DNA from: JALYOK01 sp963840785
Lineage (GTDB): Bacteria; Pseudomonadota; Gammaproteobacteria; Burkholderiales; JALYOK01
Assembly: GCA_963840785.1 (NCBI GenBank)
Contig: CAWJAF010000013.1
Location: forward strand, 62,001-126,000
Direction: 5' to 3'
Length of the DNA: 64,000 nt
Numbering within the stretch: the stretch's first letter is position 1; every line of letters starts with the position of its first letter. Under the pieces are notes generated by a model that was given only the letters and a program-made list of their open reading frames with translations, did not search any database and was not told the origin of the DNA. The translations under genes and the position numbers were made by a program. Positions 47,160 through 55,839 of this stretch are shown one piece after another.

Positions 47160-48235
47160 TTTCGACCACATCAATTTCCCCACCTGGACATCGCGAGCGA
47201 CGCGAAGCAATCTCGCCTTCGACTGCTGAGATCGATTTTTTCCGCATGGTGGATCCGCTTCGCTTGATCCACCCTACCGTGCTATTTTTCTTTGCGATCA
47301 TTTTATGGTTTTTCGCAATTGGCGCGCACGCACAAACCTACCCCGCTAAATCAATAAAAATCGTTGTGCCCTACCCCGCTGCCGGAACGCCGGATATCTT
47401 GGCGCGTGAGTTGGCCGCTAAACTCACGGGTGCTTTAGGCCAGCAAGTCATCGTCGACAATCGCCCCGGTGCGGGTGGCAACATCGGCAGCGAAATGGTT
47501 GCGAAGTCGCCGCCCGATGGTTATACGCTGATCATGGCAACGGTTGCGACCCATTCGATCAATCAAGCGCTGTACAAAAAGTTACCGTTCGATCCGATCA
47601 AAGATTTCGCGCCCATTATTCTGGTCGCGACCACGCCGAATGTCTTGGTGGTCAATCCGAATCTGCCGATTAAGTCCGTCAAAGATTTGATCTCGTTAGC
47701 GAAATCCAAGCCGGGTGAAATTCGATTCTCCTCGGGGGGTAACGGTACCTCGCATCATATCGGCGGTTCACTGTTTCAAACGCTTGCTAAAGTGGACATG
47801 ACCCATGTGCCGTACAAAGGTTCAGGTGCCGCCTTGCCGGATTTAATCGGCGGCCAAGTGGATATCATGTTCGATAACCTGACGTCTTCGATACCGCATA
47901 TCAAAAGCGGCAAGTTACGCGCCGTTGCGACGACGGGCTTAGCGCGTGCCATTGCGTTGCCCGATCTGCCGACCGTCGCTGAATCCGGCGTGCCGGGCTT
48001 TGAAATTACCGCATGGTTTGGACTTCTTGCGCCAGCCAATACGCCGCAAGCAATTATCGATCGATTAAATCTCGAGGTGACGAAAATTTTGAAGCAGCCC
48101 GAGATGAAGGCCAAGCTCATCGCCCAGGGCGCTGAACCGGCACCGGGCACGCCGCAACAGCTAGGCCAATTCATCAAAGACAAAACCGCAGAGTGGGCGC
48201 CGAAAGTAAAAGCGTCAGGTGCACAAATCGACTAA
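47156..48235 (+). CDS. Bug-family tripartite tricarboxylate transporter substrate-binding protein
   Basis: The mature protein begins QTYPAKSIKIVVPYPAAGTPD, the hallmark N-terminus of Bug (TctC) proteins, and contains IVDNRPGAGGNIGSE, THVPYKGSGAALPDLIGG and GTPQQLGQFI. It is a periplasmic Venus-flytrap protein that captures carboxylated compounds. The ATG at 47156 overlaps the hydrolase stop, but the signal peptide proper starts at MVDPLRLIHPTVLFFF (47246), where the codons fall in a small palindromic repeat at 47248-47273; either start is possible. The TctA/TctB membrane genes are absent here, as is common for Bug proteins, so the permease may be elsewhere. Confidence 0.9.
   Translation: MISTTSISPPGHRERREAISPSTAEIDFFRMVDPLRLIHPTVLFFFAIILWFFAIGAHAQTYPAKSIKIVVPYPAAGTPDILARELAAKLTGALGQQVIVDNRPGAGGNIGSEMVAKSPPDGYTLIMATVATHSINQALYKKLPFDPIKDFAPIILVATTPNVLVVNPNLPIKSVKDLISLAKSKPGEIRFSSGGNGTSHHIGGSLFQTLAKVDMTHVPYKGSGAALPDLIGGQVDIMFDNLTSSIPHIKSGKLRAVATTGLARAIALPDLPTVAESGVPGFEITAWFGLLAPANTPQAIIDRLNLEVTKILKQPEMKAKLIAQGAEPAPGTPQQLGQFIKDKTAEWAPKVKASGAQID
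47248..47273. repeat. palindromic repeat inside the Bug signal-peptide coding region
   Basis: GGTGGATC and GATCCACC arms flank CGCTTCGCTT, followed by CTACC. This resembles the short GGTGGAT-type intergenic repeats of proteobacteria. It encodes the first residues VDPLRLIHP when the downstream start is used. Confidence 0.55.
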
Positions 48236-48257
48236 AAACCTTCATTAGAAATCCATC

Positions 48258-49994
48258 ATGACCACAAAAAAACCTGAAGACCTTCGTAGCCATCGCTGGT
48301 TCGGCGTGCAAGATATGCGCTCCTCCGGCCATCGTTCGCGCACCATGCAAATGGGCTATGCGAAGGAAGATTTCGCCGGCAAACCGATCATCGCTATTGT
48401 CAACACCTGGAGCGATTTGAACCCCTGCCACATGCACTTTCGCATGCGCGCCGAAGAAGTGAAACGCGGCGTGTGGCAAGCCGGCGGCTTCCCCGTGGAG
48501 TTGCCCGCCGTCTCGCTCGGTGAAATTCATATGAAGCCAACGACCATGCTCTATCGTAATTTGTTGGCAATGGAAACCGAAGAATTGTTGCGCTCCAATC
48601 CGATCGACGGCGCCGTGTTGCTCGGCGGCTGCGACAAAACCGTTCCCGCGATGATCATGGGTGCGGCGAGTATGAATCTGCCGGCGATCTTCGTCCCTGC
48701 CGGCCCGATGCTGCGCGGTAATTGGCGCGGCAATAATTTGGGCAGCGGCACCGACGTGTGGAAATACTGGACAGAAAAACGTGCCGGGAACATAGACGAC
48801 AAACAATGGGAAGAAATCGAGCAGGGTATCGCGCGCTCCTACGGCACCTGCATGACCATGGGCACCGCATCGAGCATGGCCTCCGCGGCGGAAGCGTTGG
48901 GCATGACATTGCCGGGTGCAGCCTCGATACCCGCGCCGGACGCAAGTCACAGCCGCCTCGCCACCGCGAGCGGACGGCGCATCGTGGAAATGGTGTGGGA
49001 GGATTTAAAACCCACCGACATCATGACCACCAAGGCGTTCGAGAACGCTGTCACTACAGCGATGGCGCTCGGCGGCTCGACCAACTCCATCATACATCTG
49101 ATCGCAATGGCCGGTCGTGTCGGGCCGTTCAACGGCGCCAAGCTCGACATGGATCACTTCGACGAGTTATCTCGCCGCACGCCGTTCCTAGCGAATATTC
49201 GTCCGTCAGGCAAATATTTGATGGAAGATTTTTACTACGCAGGCGGAATTTTAGGTTTGATGAATCGTCTGAAAGATTTGCTCAATCTCGATTGCATGAC
49301 GGTCAACGGTAAGACCATCGGCGAAAACTTGGTCGGCGCCGACGTGTACAACGATGATGTCATCGCCACACGCGACAAGCCGCTGAATCCCGAAGGCGGT
49401 GTCGCGGTATTGCGCGGCAATCTTGCACCGAACGGTGCTGTGATTAAACACACCGCCGCCGATCCGAAATTGCTTAAGCACAAAGGCCCCGCGGTCGTGT
49501 TCAAAGATTACAACGACATGAACGCACGGCTCGACGATCCAAATTTGAACGTTACGCCCGACTCCGTATTGGTTCTGCAAAAATGCGGCCCCCTCGGCGG
49601 TCCCGGCATGCCGGAATGGGGCATGCTGCCGATCCCGAAAAAAATTCTCGCGCTGGGCGTGCGCGACATGGTGCGTATCTCCGACGGCCGCATGAGCGGG
49701 ACATCGTACGGCACCTGCGTGTTGCACGTCTCGCCGGAATCCTTTGTCGGTGGCCCACTGGCCTTCGTGCAAGATGGAGATATCATCGAACTCGACGTCG
49801 ACGCACGTATATTGCAATTGCATGTCAGCGATGAAGATTTAGCGCGCCGCAAAGCCAATTGGACACAACCGGAAGTTATTTATCCTCGTGGCTATGGTCT
49901 GCTGCATTCGCGTCATGTTACGCAGGCAGATCAGGGTTGCGATTATGATTTTCTCGCGGGTGGCGGGCGGACGCCGGAGCCGGAAATACATTGA
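48258..49994 (+). CDS. IlvD/Edd-family sugar-acid dehydratase (L-arabinonate dehydratase-like)
   Basis: An intact 578-residue [Fe-S] dehydratase. Cluster cysteines are visible in DLNPCHMHF, LLGGCDKTVPAM and SYGTCMTMGTASSM; the metal-site lysine/aspartate region and the terminal ISDGRMSGTSYGT motif are conserved. The N-terminal MTTKKPEDLRSHRWFG is closer to L-arabinonate/D-xylonate dehydratases than to IlvD, which makes branched-chain amino acids. It would convert an aldonic acid to a 2-keto-3-deoxy acid in the cytoplasm. It lies 22 bases after the binding-protein gene and shares its operon with an HpaI-type aldolase, which fits this pathway. The precise sugar is inferred. Confidence 0.88.
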   Translation: MTTKKPEDLRSHRWFGVQDMRSSGHRSRTMQMGYAKEDFAGKPIIAIVNTWSDLNPCHMHFRMRAEEVKRGVWQAGGFPVELPAVSLGEIHMKPTTMLYRNLLAMETEELLRSNPIDGAVLLGGCDKTVPAMIMGAASMNLPAIFVPAGPMLRGNWRGNNLGSGTDVWKYWTEKRAGNIDDKQWEEIEQGIARSYGTCMTMGTASSMASAAEALGMTLPGAASIPAPDASHSRLATASGRRIVEMVWEDLKPTDIMTTKAFENAVTTAMALGGSTNSIIHLIAMAGRVGPFNGAKLDMDHFDELSRRTPFLANIRPSGKYLMEDFYYAGGILGLMNRLKDLLNLDCMTVNGKTIGENLVGADVYNDDVIATRDKPLNPEGGVAVLRGNLAPNGAVIKHTAADPKLLKHKGPAVVFKDYNDMNARLDDPNLNVTPDSVLVLQKCGPLGGPGMPEWGMLPIPKKILALGVRDMVRISDGRMSGTSYGTCVLHVSPESFVGGPLAFVQDGDIIELDVDARILQLHVSDEDLARRKANWTQPEVIYPRGYGLLHSRHVTQADQGCDYDFLAGGGRTPEPEIH

Positions 49995-50248
49995 GCGAGG
50001 AATCTACAGATTCGAAGGCATTGGAAAATACTGGCAGCGCAATACAACGTATAACCGAAAAGGTCGTTAAGTTATTCTTGTTTTGGATTGTAGGGTTTGG
50101 AATAGTTGGTTGGTTTTTAGCAGACGTCGTGTTTAAAGATCACGGCTCAGTTGTATTTTTTCTCCTTGCGTTAGGTCTAGGTTTCACAGGATTCCTTGCT
50201 AACATTCTTTATCTTTTGGTCAATTCAAGACTTCGAAAGCAAAAATGA
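49991..50248 (+). CDS. small two-helix membrane protein, AT-rich
   Basis: The TTG start overlaps the dehydratase stop by four bases, and its own TGA overlaps the next ATG by four. The 85-residue product has a charged N-terminus (MSEESTDSKALENTG) and two transmembrane helices (LFLFWIVGFGIVGWFLADVV, VVFFLLALGLGFTGFLANIL) ending in RLRKQK. Base composition is clearly more AT-rich than its neighbours. I recognise no family. The tight double overlap argues that it is translated as part of the operon, and it could have been inserted by transfer. Function is unknown. Confidence 0.65.
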   Translation: MSEESTDSKALENTGSAIQRITEKVVKLFLFWIVGFGIVGWFLADVVFKDHGSVVFFLLALGLGFTGFLANILYLLVNSRLRKQK

Positions 50249-51015
50249 ACCACCCCATCAACCGCTTCAAGCAAGGCCTGCAGGCCGGGCAGCCTCAAAT
50301 TGGGCTCTGGGCAAGCCTCTCCAGCCACTATGCTACGGAAGTAATAGCCGGCGCGGGTTTCGATTGGATTCTGATCGACACGGAACATTCGCCGAACGAT
50401 CCGCCCATGGTGCATCAACAACTGCAAGCGATGATGGAATCGCAAACTACGCCGATCGTGCGCGTGCCTTGGAATGATCAAGTTGCGTTGAAACGCGTGC
50501 TTGATATTGGTGCGCAAACGGTGTTGATTCCCTTCGTGCAAAACGCCGAGGAAGCGCGCCTTGCCGTCGCGGCGTGCAAATATCCACCGGAAGGCACACG
50601 CGGCGTGGCGACGACCATACGCGCCAATCGCTTCGGCCGCATCAAGGATTATCACAAGAATGCCAACGCGCAGATTTGTGTCTTGGTGCAAGTGGAAACA
50701 CGCAGCGCGTTGGCGGAACTTGATGCGATCGCCGCGACGCCCGGCGTCGATGGCGTGTTCATCGGCCCGCAGGATCTGGCTGCGGATTTTGGGCATCTGA
50801 CGAATCCAAGTCATCCGGAAGTGCAAGCGGCGATTGCGGATGGCGTGTCGCGCATTCGCAAAGCGGGTAAGGCTGCGGGGATTGTGATGGGTGTGGAAGC
50901 TGATGCGCGCAAGTGGTTAGACGCAGGTTGTATGTTTGTCGCGGTGGGTTCTGATATTGGTTTGTTGGCGCGTGGCGCTGAGACACTGCTAGCAAAATTT
51001 AAAAGTACAAATTAG
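50245..51015 (+). CDS. HpcH/HpaI-family 2-keto-3-deoxy acid aldolase
   Basis: A 256-residue class II aldolase. FDWILIDTEHSPND holds the active-site Glu/His region, followed by PIVRVPWNDQVALKRVLDIGAQTVLIPFVQNAEEA, QVETRSALAELDAIAATPGVDGVFIGPQDLA (metal-binding Glu and Asp) and MFVAVGSDIGLLARGA. It is closest in pattern to GarL/RhmA/HpaI enzymes that split 2-keto-3-deoxy sugar acids (glucarate, rhamnonate) or 4-hydroxy-2-oxoheptanedioate into pyruvate and an aldehyde. Co-location with the IlvD/Edd dehydratase supports the sugar-acid assignment. It ends just before a large inverted repeat. Confidence 0.9.
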   Translation: MNHPINRFKQGLQAGQPQIGLWASLSSHYATEVIAGAGFDWILIDTEHSPNDPPMVHQQLQAMMESQTTPIVRVPWNDQVALKRVLDIGAQTVLIPFVQNAEEARLAVAACKYPPEGTRGVATTIRANRFGRIKDYHKNANAQICVLVQVETRSALAELDAIAATPGVDGVFIGPQDLAADFGHLTNPSHPEVQAAIADGVSRIRKAGKAAGIVMGVEADARKWLDAGCMFVAVGSDIGLLARGAETLLAKFKSTN

Positions 51016-51032
51016 TAAGCTTACGCTCACTT

Positions 51033-51145
51033 TGTCATTCCCGTCCCGAAATGGGGATAAACGAAAGCAGGAATCCATTTGGCCGTTCGAACGTTACCAA
51101 TGGATTCCTGCTTTCGTTTATCCCCATTTCGGGACGGGAATGACA
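51033..51145. repeat. 113-bp inverted repeat with perfect 47-bp arms
   Basis: Arms at 51033-51079 and 51099-51145 are exact reverse complements starting TGTCATTCCCGTCCCGAAAT. The 19-base centre contains the palindrome CGTTCGAACG. It is a longer variant of the element at 54651-54725 and could fold into a long hairpin at the 3' end of the aldolase transcript, acting as a terminator or RNA-stabilising structure. Confidence 0.9.
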
Positions 51146-51187
51146 GAGTTTACGTCTCGCATGTTTCGCTACTCGAGTTGATTCAGT

Positions 51188-52330
51188 ATGACCGACCACA
51201 AAATCCGAGACATACAAGCCATCCCCACTTCATTCCCCGTAAAAGACGGCGTCACCCTAGGTGTAGGCCGCACCGTGAAACGCGACGCGGTAATCGTCAA
51301 GGTCACCACCGAAAGCGGCATCATCGGGTATGGCGAATCCCATCACGGCCGCGCGCCGGGGACGATTGCGCACCTCGTGAACAACACCTTGAAGCGCTTC
51401 GTCGTCGGCATGGACGCGACGGATACGACCGGTATCTGGTCAAAAATTTATAAAGCCCAACTCGCGAGTCACGGCTTGGGCGCAGCGACCTGTTTAGCGA
51501 TGAGCGGCCTCGATATGGCGTGCTGGGACATTAAGGGCAAAGCCGTCGGTTGGCCGCTGTACAAATTACTCGGCGGTTCGCGGCGAGCCATTCCCGCCTA
51601 CGCCGGCGGCGTGTCGCTCGGCTACCAAGAACCCGCATCATTGATCGACGAAGCGCGGCCACATATCGAAGCCGGTTACAAGGCGTTAAAGCTGCGCGTC
51701 GGCGATACCCCGGCGAACGATCTCGCCCGCGTCGCCGCGATTCGCAAAGCTTTCGGCAATGACATCGACATTCTGACCGACGTAAACGTCGCCTATAACC
51801 TGAATCAAGTTCGCGCCATCATGCCGGGCTTCGTCGAAAATCGCGTCGGCTGGCTCGAAGAGCCCTTCGCGCCGCACGACTATCGCAGCTATCAGGAAAC
51901 GAAATTGCTCGGCGGTATTCCCTTAGCGGCTGGGGAAAATCACTACACACGTTTCGAATTCAGCCGCTTGATTGAAGATGGCGCGATTACGATTTTGCAG
52001 CCCGATCTGTCGAAAACCGGCGGTATCACCGAAGCGTTACGCATCGCCGCACTGGCGTCAACGTGGAAACTCGCAATTCATCCGCACACCTCGATGACGG
52101 GACTTAACATGGCGGCTTCGATCCATTTTCTCGCCGCGATCGATAACGGCGGCTATTTCGAAGCGGATGTATCGAAAAATAATTTGTTCCGGGATGAATT
52201 GGTGTCGACTCCATACCAATTGAGCAAGGATGGCACGGTGCTGCCACTGGAAAAACCCGGCATCGGCTTGGAAGTCGATGAGGATTTCTTACTCAAACAT
52301 CCGGTAATCGAAGGTCCCGCCTACGTCTAA
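51188..52330 (+). CDS. enolase-superfamily sugar-acid dehydratase/mandelate racemase-like
   Basis: The 380-residue protein has the enolase-superfamily layout: N-terminal capping domain, then the barrel with the KxR motif in ALKLRVGD, metal ligands Asp in ILTDVNVAYN, Glu in WLEEPFAPHD and Glu in AAGENHYTR, and the catalytic His in LAIHPHTSMTG with Asp in QPDLSKTGG. This is the pattern of mandelate racemase/muconate lactonising relatives, many of which dehydrate acid sugars. Given the nearby IlvD/Edd dehydratase and aldolases, a dehydratase for an aldonic or aldaric acid is the best guess. It is flanked by palindromic repeats on both sides. Confidence 0.87.
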   Translation: MTDHKIRDIQAIPTSFPVKDGVTLGVGRTVKRDAVIVKVTTESGIIGYGESHHGRAPGTIAHLVNNTLKRFVVGMDATDTTGIWSKIYKAQLASHGLGAATCLAMSGLDMACWDIKGKAVGWPLYKLLGGSRRAIPAYAGGVSLGYQEPASLIDEARPHIEAGYKALKLRVGDTPANDLARVAAIRKAFGNDIDILTDVNVAYNLNQVRAIMPGFVENRVGWLEEPFAPHDYRSYQETKLLGGIPLAAGENHYTRFEFSRLIEDGAITILQPDLSKTGGITEALRIAALASTWKLAIHPHTSMTGLNMAASIHFLAAIDNGGYFEADVSKNNLFRDELVSTPYQLSKDGTVLPLEKPGIGLEVDEDFLLKHPVIEGPAYV

Positions 52331-52338
52331 TAACAACA

Positions 52339-52418
52339 TGTCATCCTGAGCGCAGCGAAGGATCTATTTTTGTTAAGCGCTAATTGAATGCAGATCCTTC
52401 GCTACGCTCAGGATGACA
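52339..52418. repeat. intergenic inverted repeat, TGTCATCCTGAG family
   Basis: Arms of about 27 bases begin TGTCATCCTGAGCGCAGCG and end with GCTACGCTCAGGATGACA. The element is located nine bases after a stop codon and a few bases before the next start, a typical position for REP-like elements. Confidence 0.85.
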
Positions 52419-52425
52419 TTGGTAC

Positions 52426-53340
52426 ATGTGTGTGATGCAAACAACAAAAAATCTCTTCAAATCGCCCTACTTTCTATTGTCCTTAAGCTCGCTATTCTGG
52501 TCGCTTAACCAGGTATTCGGCCGCGGCTTGCGCGATGAAATTCCGCCCATGGCCTTTGCGTTTTGGCGCTGGGCAATCGCAATGACCGTGCTGCTGCCTT
52601 TCGCGCTACCGAAAATCGTGAAGCAATGGCCCATCATTCAATCGGCATGGAAGCCGCTGCTCGCCATGGGCCTATTCGGCACTGCATTTCATAACGCGTT
52701 GCAGTACGTCGGCCTGCAATACACGACCGCCACCAATGGCCTGCTGCTGAATTCCGTGATACCGATCATGGTGATCGCGGTGTCTTGGTTATTTCTTGGG
52801 TTGCGTCTTAGCGCCATACAGCGCGTCGGTGTTTTGTTATCGCTAATCGGCGTCGTTTGCATCGTAGTTCGCGGCGAACTCGCTGTTCTGTTACAACTCG
52901 CATTTAATCAAGGCGATCTCTGGATATTGATCGGTATTTCGCTTTGGGTGGTCTATACGATACTGCTGCGCTGGCGGCCGCAAAACCTCGATCCGATCGC
53001 ATTTCTTTGGATCATTGGAATGGTCGGTTTGCTCGGCATGGTGCCATTCTATGCATTCGAGATTGCCAGTAACAGACATCTAACCGCCTCCACGCAGTCG
53101 CTCACCGTGTTGGCTTATACCGGAATCTTTCCCTCCATTCTCGCATTCGTTTTTTGGAACTACGGCGTAGCGCAAATCGGCCCGAATCGTGCGAGTCTAT
53201 TTCTGCATCTGGTACCCGTGTTCGGCAGCATCGTGTCGATCGTGTTTCTCGGCGAGCGCTTATTTCTGTTTCATTTGTTCGGCATGCTATTTATTTTCGC
53301 TGGAATTTACTTGTCGACCTGCGCAACGATTTTCCAGTGA
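52426..53340 (+). CDS. EamA/DMT-family transporter
   Basis: A 304-residue inner-membrane protein with ten predicted helices arranged as two EamA repeats (first repeat with SSLFWSLNQVFGRGLRDEIPPMAFAFWRW; second repeat near WNYGVAQIGPNRASLFLHLVPVFGSI). The conserved second half and PFAL-type positively charged loops are typical. These permeases export metabolites such as amino acids or sugars, but the substrate cannot be read. The start is ATG 52426 or 52435; both lie directly after the palindromic repeat and no clear ribosome site is visible. Confidence 0.88.
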   Translation: MCVMQTTKNLFKSPYFLLSLSSLFWSLNQVFGRGLRDEIPPMAFAFWRWAIAMTVLLPFALPKIVKQWPIIQSAWKPLLAMGLFGTAFHNALQYVGLQYTTATNGLLLNSVIPIMVIAVSWLFLGLRLSAIQRVGVLLSLIGVVCIVVRGELAVLLQLAFNQGDLWILIGISLWVVYTILLRWRPQNLDPIAFLWIIGMVGLLGMVPFYAFEIASNRHLTASTQSLTVLAYTGIFPSILAFVFWNYGVAQIGPNRASLFLHLVPVFGSIVSIVFLGERLFLFHLFGMLFIFAGIYLSTCATIFQ

Positions 53341-53405
53341 GCGCTAAGTGTTTTGTGGTTTCTCCCGCCATCGTCTACACTGCGGGTTTTTCCACTTAAG
53401 CATTC

Positions 53406-54632
53406 ATGTCCGGCGCTCTCTCCCACATTCGTGTTCTTGATCTTAGTCGCGTACTCGCCGGCCCCTGGTGCAGCCAACATCTGGCTGATCTAGGCGCCGA
53501 AGTCATCAAGATCGAACGGCCCGGCAGCGGCGACGAAACCCGCGCCTGGGGCCCGCCATATCTTAAGGATGCCGATGGCAACGACACCACCGAAGCGGGA
53601 TATTACCTGAGCTGCAATCGTGGCAAAAAATCGTTGACGCTCGATATCTCGACAAAAGAAGGCCAGGACATTGTTCGCAAACTCGCGGCGAAAAGCGATG
53701 TGGTTTTGGAGAACTATAAAGTCGGCCAACTGAAAAAATATGGTCTAGGTTACGATGAACTCAAAATCGTCAACCCGAAAATCATTTACTGCTCCATCAC
53801 CGGCTTCGGCCAAACCGGCCCGTGGAGCCATCGTCCGGGCTATGACTTCATCATCCAAGGTCTCGGCGGACTGATGAGTATCACCGGCGAACGCGACGAT
53901 CTACCGGGTGGCGGCCCACAAAAAGTCGGCGTCGCGGTCACTGATTTGATGACCGGCATGTATTCAACTATTGCCATCCTTGCCGCCCTCACCCACCGCG
54001 ATCGCACCGGCGTTGGTCAATACATCGATATGGCGTTGCTCGATGTATCCGTCGCCATGCTGGCCAATATGAATATGAACTATCTGACGTCCGGCCAAGT
54101 GCCAAAACGTTGGGGCAATGCGCATCCGAACGTGATTCCGTATCAGGTATTCGCCTGCAGCGATGGTCACATCATTGTCGCTGTCGGTAACGACAGCCAG
54201 TTCCGAAAGTTTTGCGAAGTACTAGGTCAGCCAACGTTGAGCGACGACGAACGCTTCGCTACCAATAGCAATCGCATTCGAAATCGGGATCGGTTAATTC
54301 CTTTGCTCGAGCCGTTGATGCGAACACGTAGTCGTGATGCCTGGGTCGAAAAATTTGAGGCAATGGGCATACCCTGCGGCCCGATCAATAATATCGATCA
54401 AGTGTTCGAAAATCCGCAGGTTCAAGCGCGTGGAATTAAAGTCGACATTCCGCACCCGTTAGCAAGCACCGTGCCGCAAGTGGCCAGCCCGATGCGCTTC
54501 TCCGAGACGCCGATCGAGTATCGCATAGCGCCACCGACGTTAGGGCAGCATAGTGAGTATGTGCTGCGGGAATTGTTGGGAATGCAGATGGATGAAATCG
54601 CGAAGCTTCGGCAATCACATGTTGTCGACTAA
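53406..54632 (+). CDS. class III CoA-transferase (CaiB/BaiF family)
   Basis: An intact 408-residue protein. The N-terminal VLDLSRVLAGPWCSQHLADLGAEVIKIERPGSGD and catalytic Asp region (SVAMLANMNMNYL; GVAVTDLMTGMYSTIAILAAL) are diagnostic. The family transfers CoA from an acyl-CoA to an organic acid, as in formyl-, succinyl- or carnitine-CoA transferases. It lies between an EamA permease and an SDR gene; together they may activate and reduce a carboxylic acid, but the substrate is open. Confidence 0.92.
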   Translation: MSGALSHIRVLDLSRVLAGPWCSQHLADLGAEVIKIERPGSGDETRAWGPPYLKDADGNDTTEAGYYLSCNRGKKSLTLDISTKEGQDIVRKLAAKSDVVLENYKVGQLKKYGLGYDELKIVNPKIIYCSITGFGQTGPWSHRPGYDFIIQGLGGLMSITGERDDLPGGGPQKVGVAVTDLMTGMYSTIAILAALTHRDRTGVGQYIDMALLDVSVAMLANMNMNYLTSGQVPKRWGNAHPNVIPYQVFACSDGHIIVAVGNDSQFRKFCEVLGQPTLSDDERFATNSNRIRNRDRLIPLLEPLMRTRSRDAWVEKFEAMGIPCGPINNIDQVFENPQVQARGIKVDIPHPLASTVPQVASPMRFSETPIEYRIAPPTLGQHSEYVLRELLGMQMDEIAKLRQSHVVD

Positions 54633-54650
54633 AAATGTAAAACTCAACAC

Positions 54651-54725
54651 TGTCATTCCCGCGGAAGCGGGAATCCATTTGGTCGTTCAAAGTCAATATG
54701 GAGTCCCGCTTTCGCGGGAATGACA
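54651..54725. repeat. intergenic inverted repeat, TGTCATTCCCGC family
   Basis: Arms TGTCATTCCCGCGGAAGCGG and CCGCTTTCGCGGGAATGACA pair with a few mismatches around a centre with GGTCGTTCAAAG. It sits between the CoA-transferase and the SDR gene. Confidence 0.85.
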
Positions 54726-54761
54726 CTTCATAAGAATTTGTGTTTTTGGGAGTGTTAACAG

Positions 54762-55514
54762 ATGAACGTAAAAAACCGAATCGCCATCGTCACCGGCTCC
54801 GCCAGCGGCATCGGTCAAGCCATTGTTAAACGCCTGGCCGCCCATGGCGCGAAGGCTGTTGTCGTCGATATCAACCAAGAAAACGCCGACAAAACTGCTG
54901 CAGAAATTCGCGCTAATCAAGGCGATGCCATTGCGATTGCGTGCAACGTCACGGATAAAGCCGATGTACAAAAAATGACCCAACAAGTTCTGGATCAGCA
55001 CGGCCAGATCGACATCTTGGTGAACAACGTCGGCATCGTGCGCGACAACTACATCACCAAGATGCCAGAAGAAGACTGGGATTTGGTTATCGACACCAAT
55101 CTCAAATCGTATTTTCTGTGTTCGCAAGCGGTCGTGTCCCACATGCGCGAGCGTGAGTATGGCCGTATCGTCAACGTGTCGTCGCGCGCCTGGCTCGGCA
55201 ACGTCGGCCAGGCGAATTATTCAGCCGCGAAAGGCGGCGTGGTCAGTTTAACGCGCGTACTCGGCTTGGAACTTGGTAAATCCGGCATCACTGCGAATTG
55301 CATTGCACCCGGCTTGATCGACACGCCGCTGTATCGCAATCTGCGCGAAGACGTGCAGGAGAAATTGAAAAAAGCTCAACCGTCGCCTAAGATCGGCTCG
55401 CCGGAAGAAGTTGCCTACGCCGCACATTTTTTTGCGTCCGACGAGGCTTGGTACATGACCGGCCAAACACTTTATGTCTGCGGCGGAAAGAGCTTAGGTT
55501 CGTACAGCGGTTAA
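54762..55514 (+). CDS. short-chain dehydrogenase/reductase (FabG-like)
   Basis: A 250-residue classical SDR: IVTGSASGIGQAI cofactor loop, NNVGIV, catalytic Ser in NVSSRAWLGN, Tyr/Lys in YSAAKGG, and the FabG-type GLIDTPLYRNL segment. It resembles 3-oxoacyl-reductases and cyclohexanol-type dehydrogenases; the motif is also found in many hydroxyacyl-CoA dehydrogenases. It is followed 16 bases later by a small cytochrome c gene, which suggests that an oxidation step is linked to periplasmic electron transfer, though the two products act in different compartments. Confidence 0.88.
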   Translation: MNVKNRIAIVTGSASGIGQAIVKRLAAHGAKAVVVDINQENADKTAAEIRANQGDAIAIACNVTDKADVQKMTQQVLDQHGQIDILVNNVGIVRDNYITKMPEEDWDLVIDTNLKSYFLCSQAVVSHMREREYGRIVNVSSRAWLGNVGQANYSAAKGGVVSLTRVLGLELGKSGITANCIAPGLIDTPLYRNLREDVQEKLKKAQPSPKIGSPEEVAYAAHFFASDEAWYMTGQTLYVCGGKSLGSYSG

Positions 55515-55530
55515 CGAGGAAGGAAACGCG

Positions 55531-55839
55531 ATGTTCGTCCGACACCAGAAAATTTGTCTTTTAGTTGCACTGTTGAGCCCTTTCGCGTCGCCATCGTTTG
55601 CGGAGAATTCCGGTGAGCGTTTGCAACGGGGCCAGGCACTACATGATCAGATTTGCCGTGGTTGCCACGAAGACAACATGTATACCGAGCGACACCTGTC
55701 GCGCAATCCCTATTTCGATTTGCGCATGCAAACTCGGCTGTGGGCGGAGGTGGTGAAAATAGATTGGAATGACGCGCAAATTGATGACGTCGTGTATTAC
55801 TTAAAACAAACTTACTATTCGGATACGCTTAACCAATAA
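55531..55839 (+). CDS. small periplasmic monohaem cytochrome c
   Basis: The ATG follows GAGGAAGG at good spacing. A signal peptide (LLVALLSPFASPSFAE) is followed by one haem site QICRGCHED in a 102-residue protein. The rest (WAEVVKIDWNDAQIDDVVYYLKQTYY) is the helical end of a class I cytochrome. It probably ferries electrons in the periplasm. A strong terminator hairpin follows. Confidence 0.88.
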   Translation: MFVRHQKICLLVALLSPFASPSFAENSGERLQRGQALHDQICRGCHEDNMYTERHLSRNPYFDLRMQTRLWAEVVKIDWNDAQIDDVVYYLKQTYYSDTLNQ

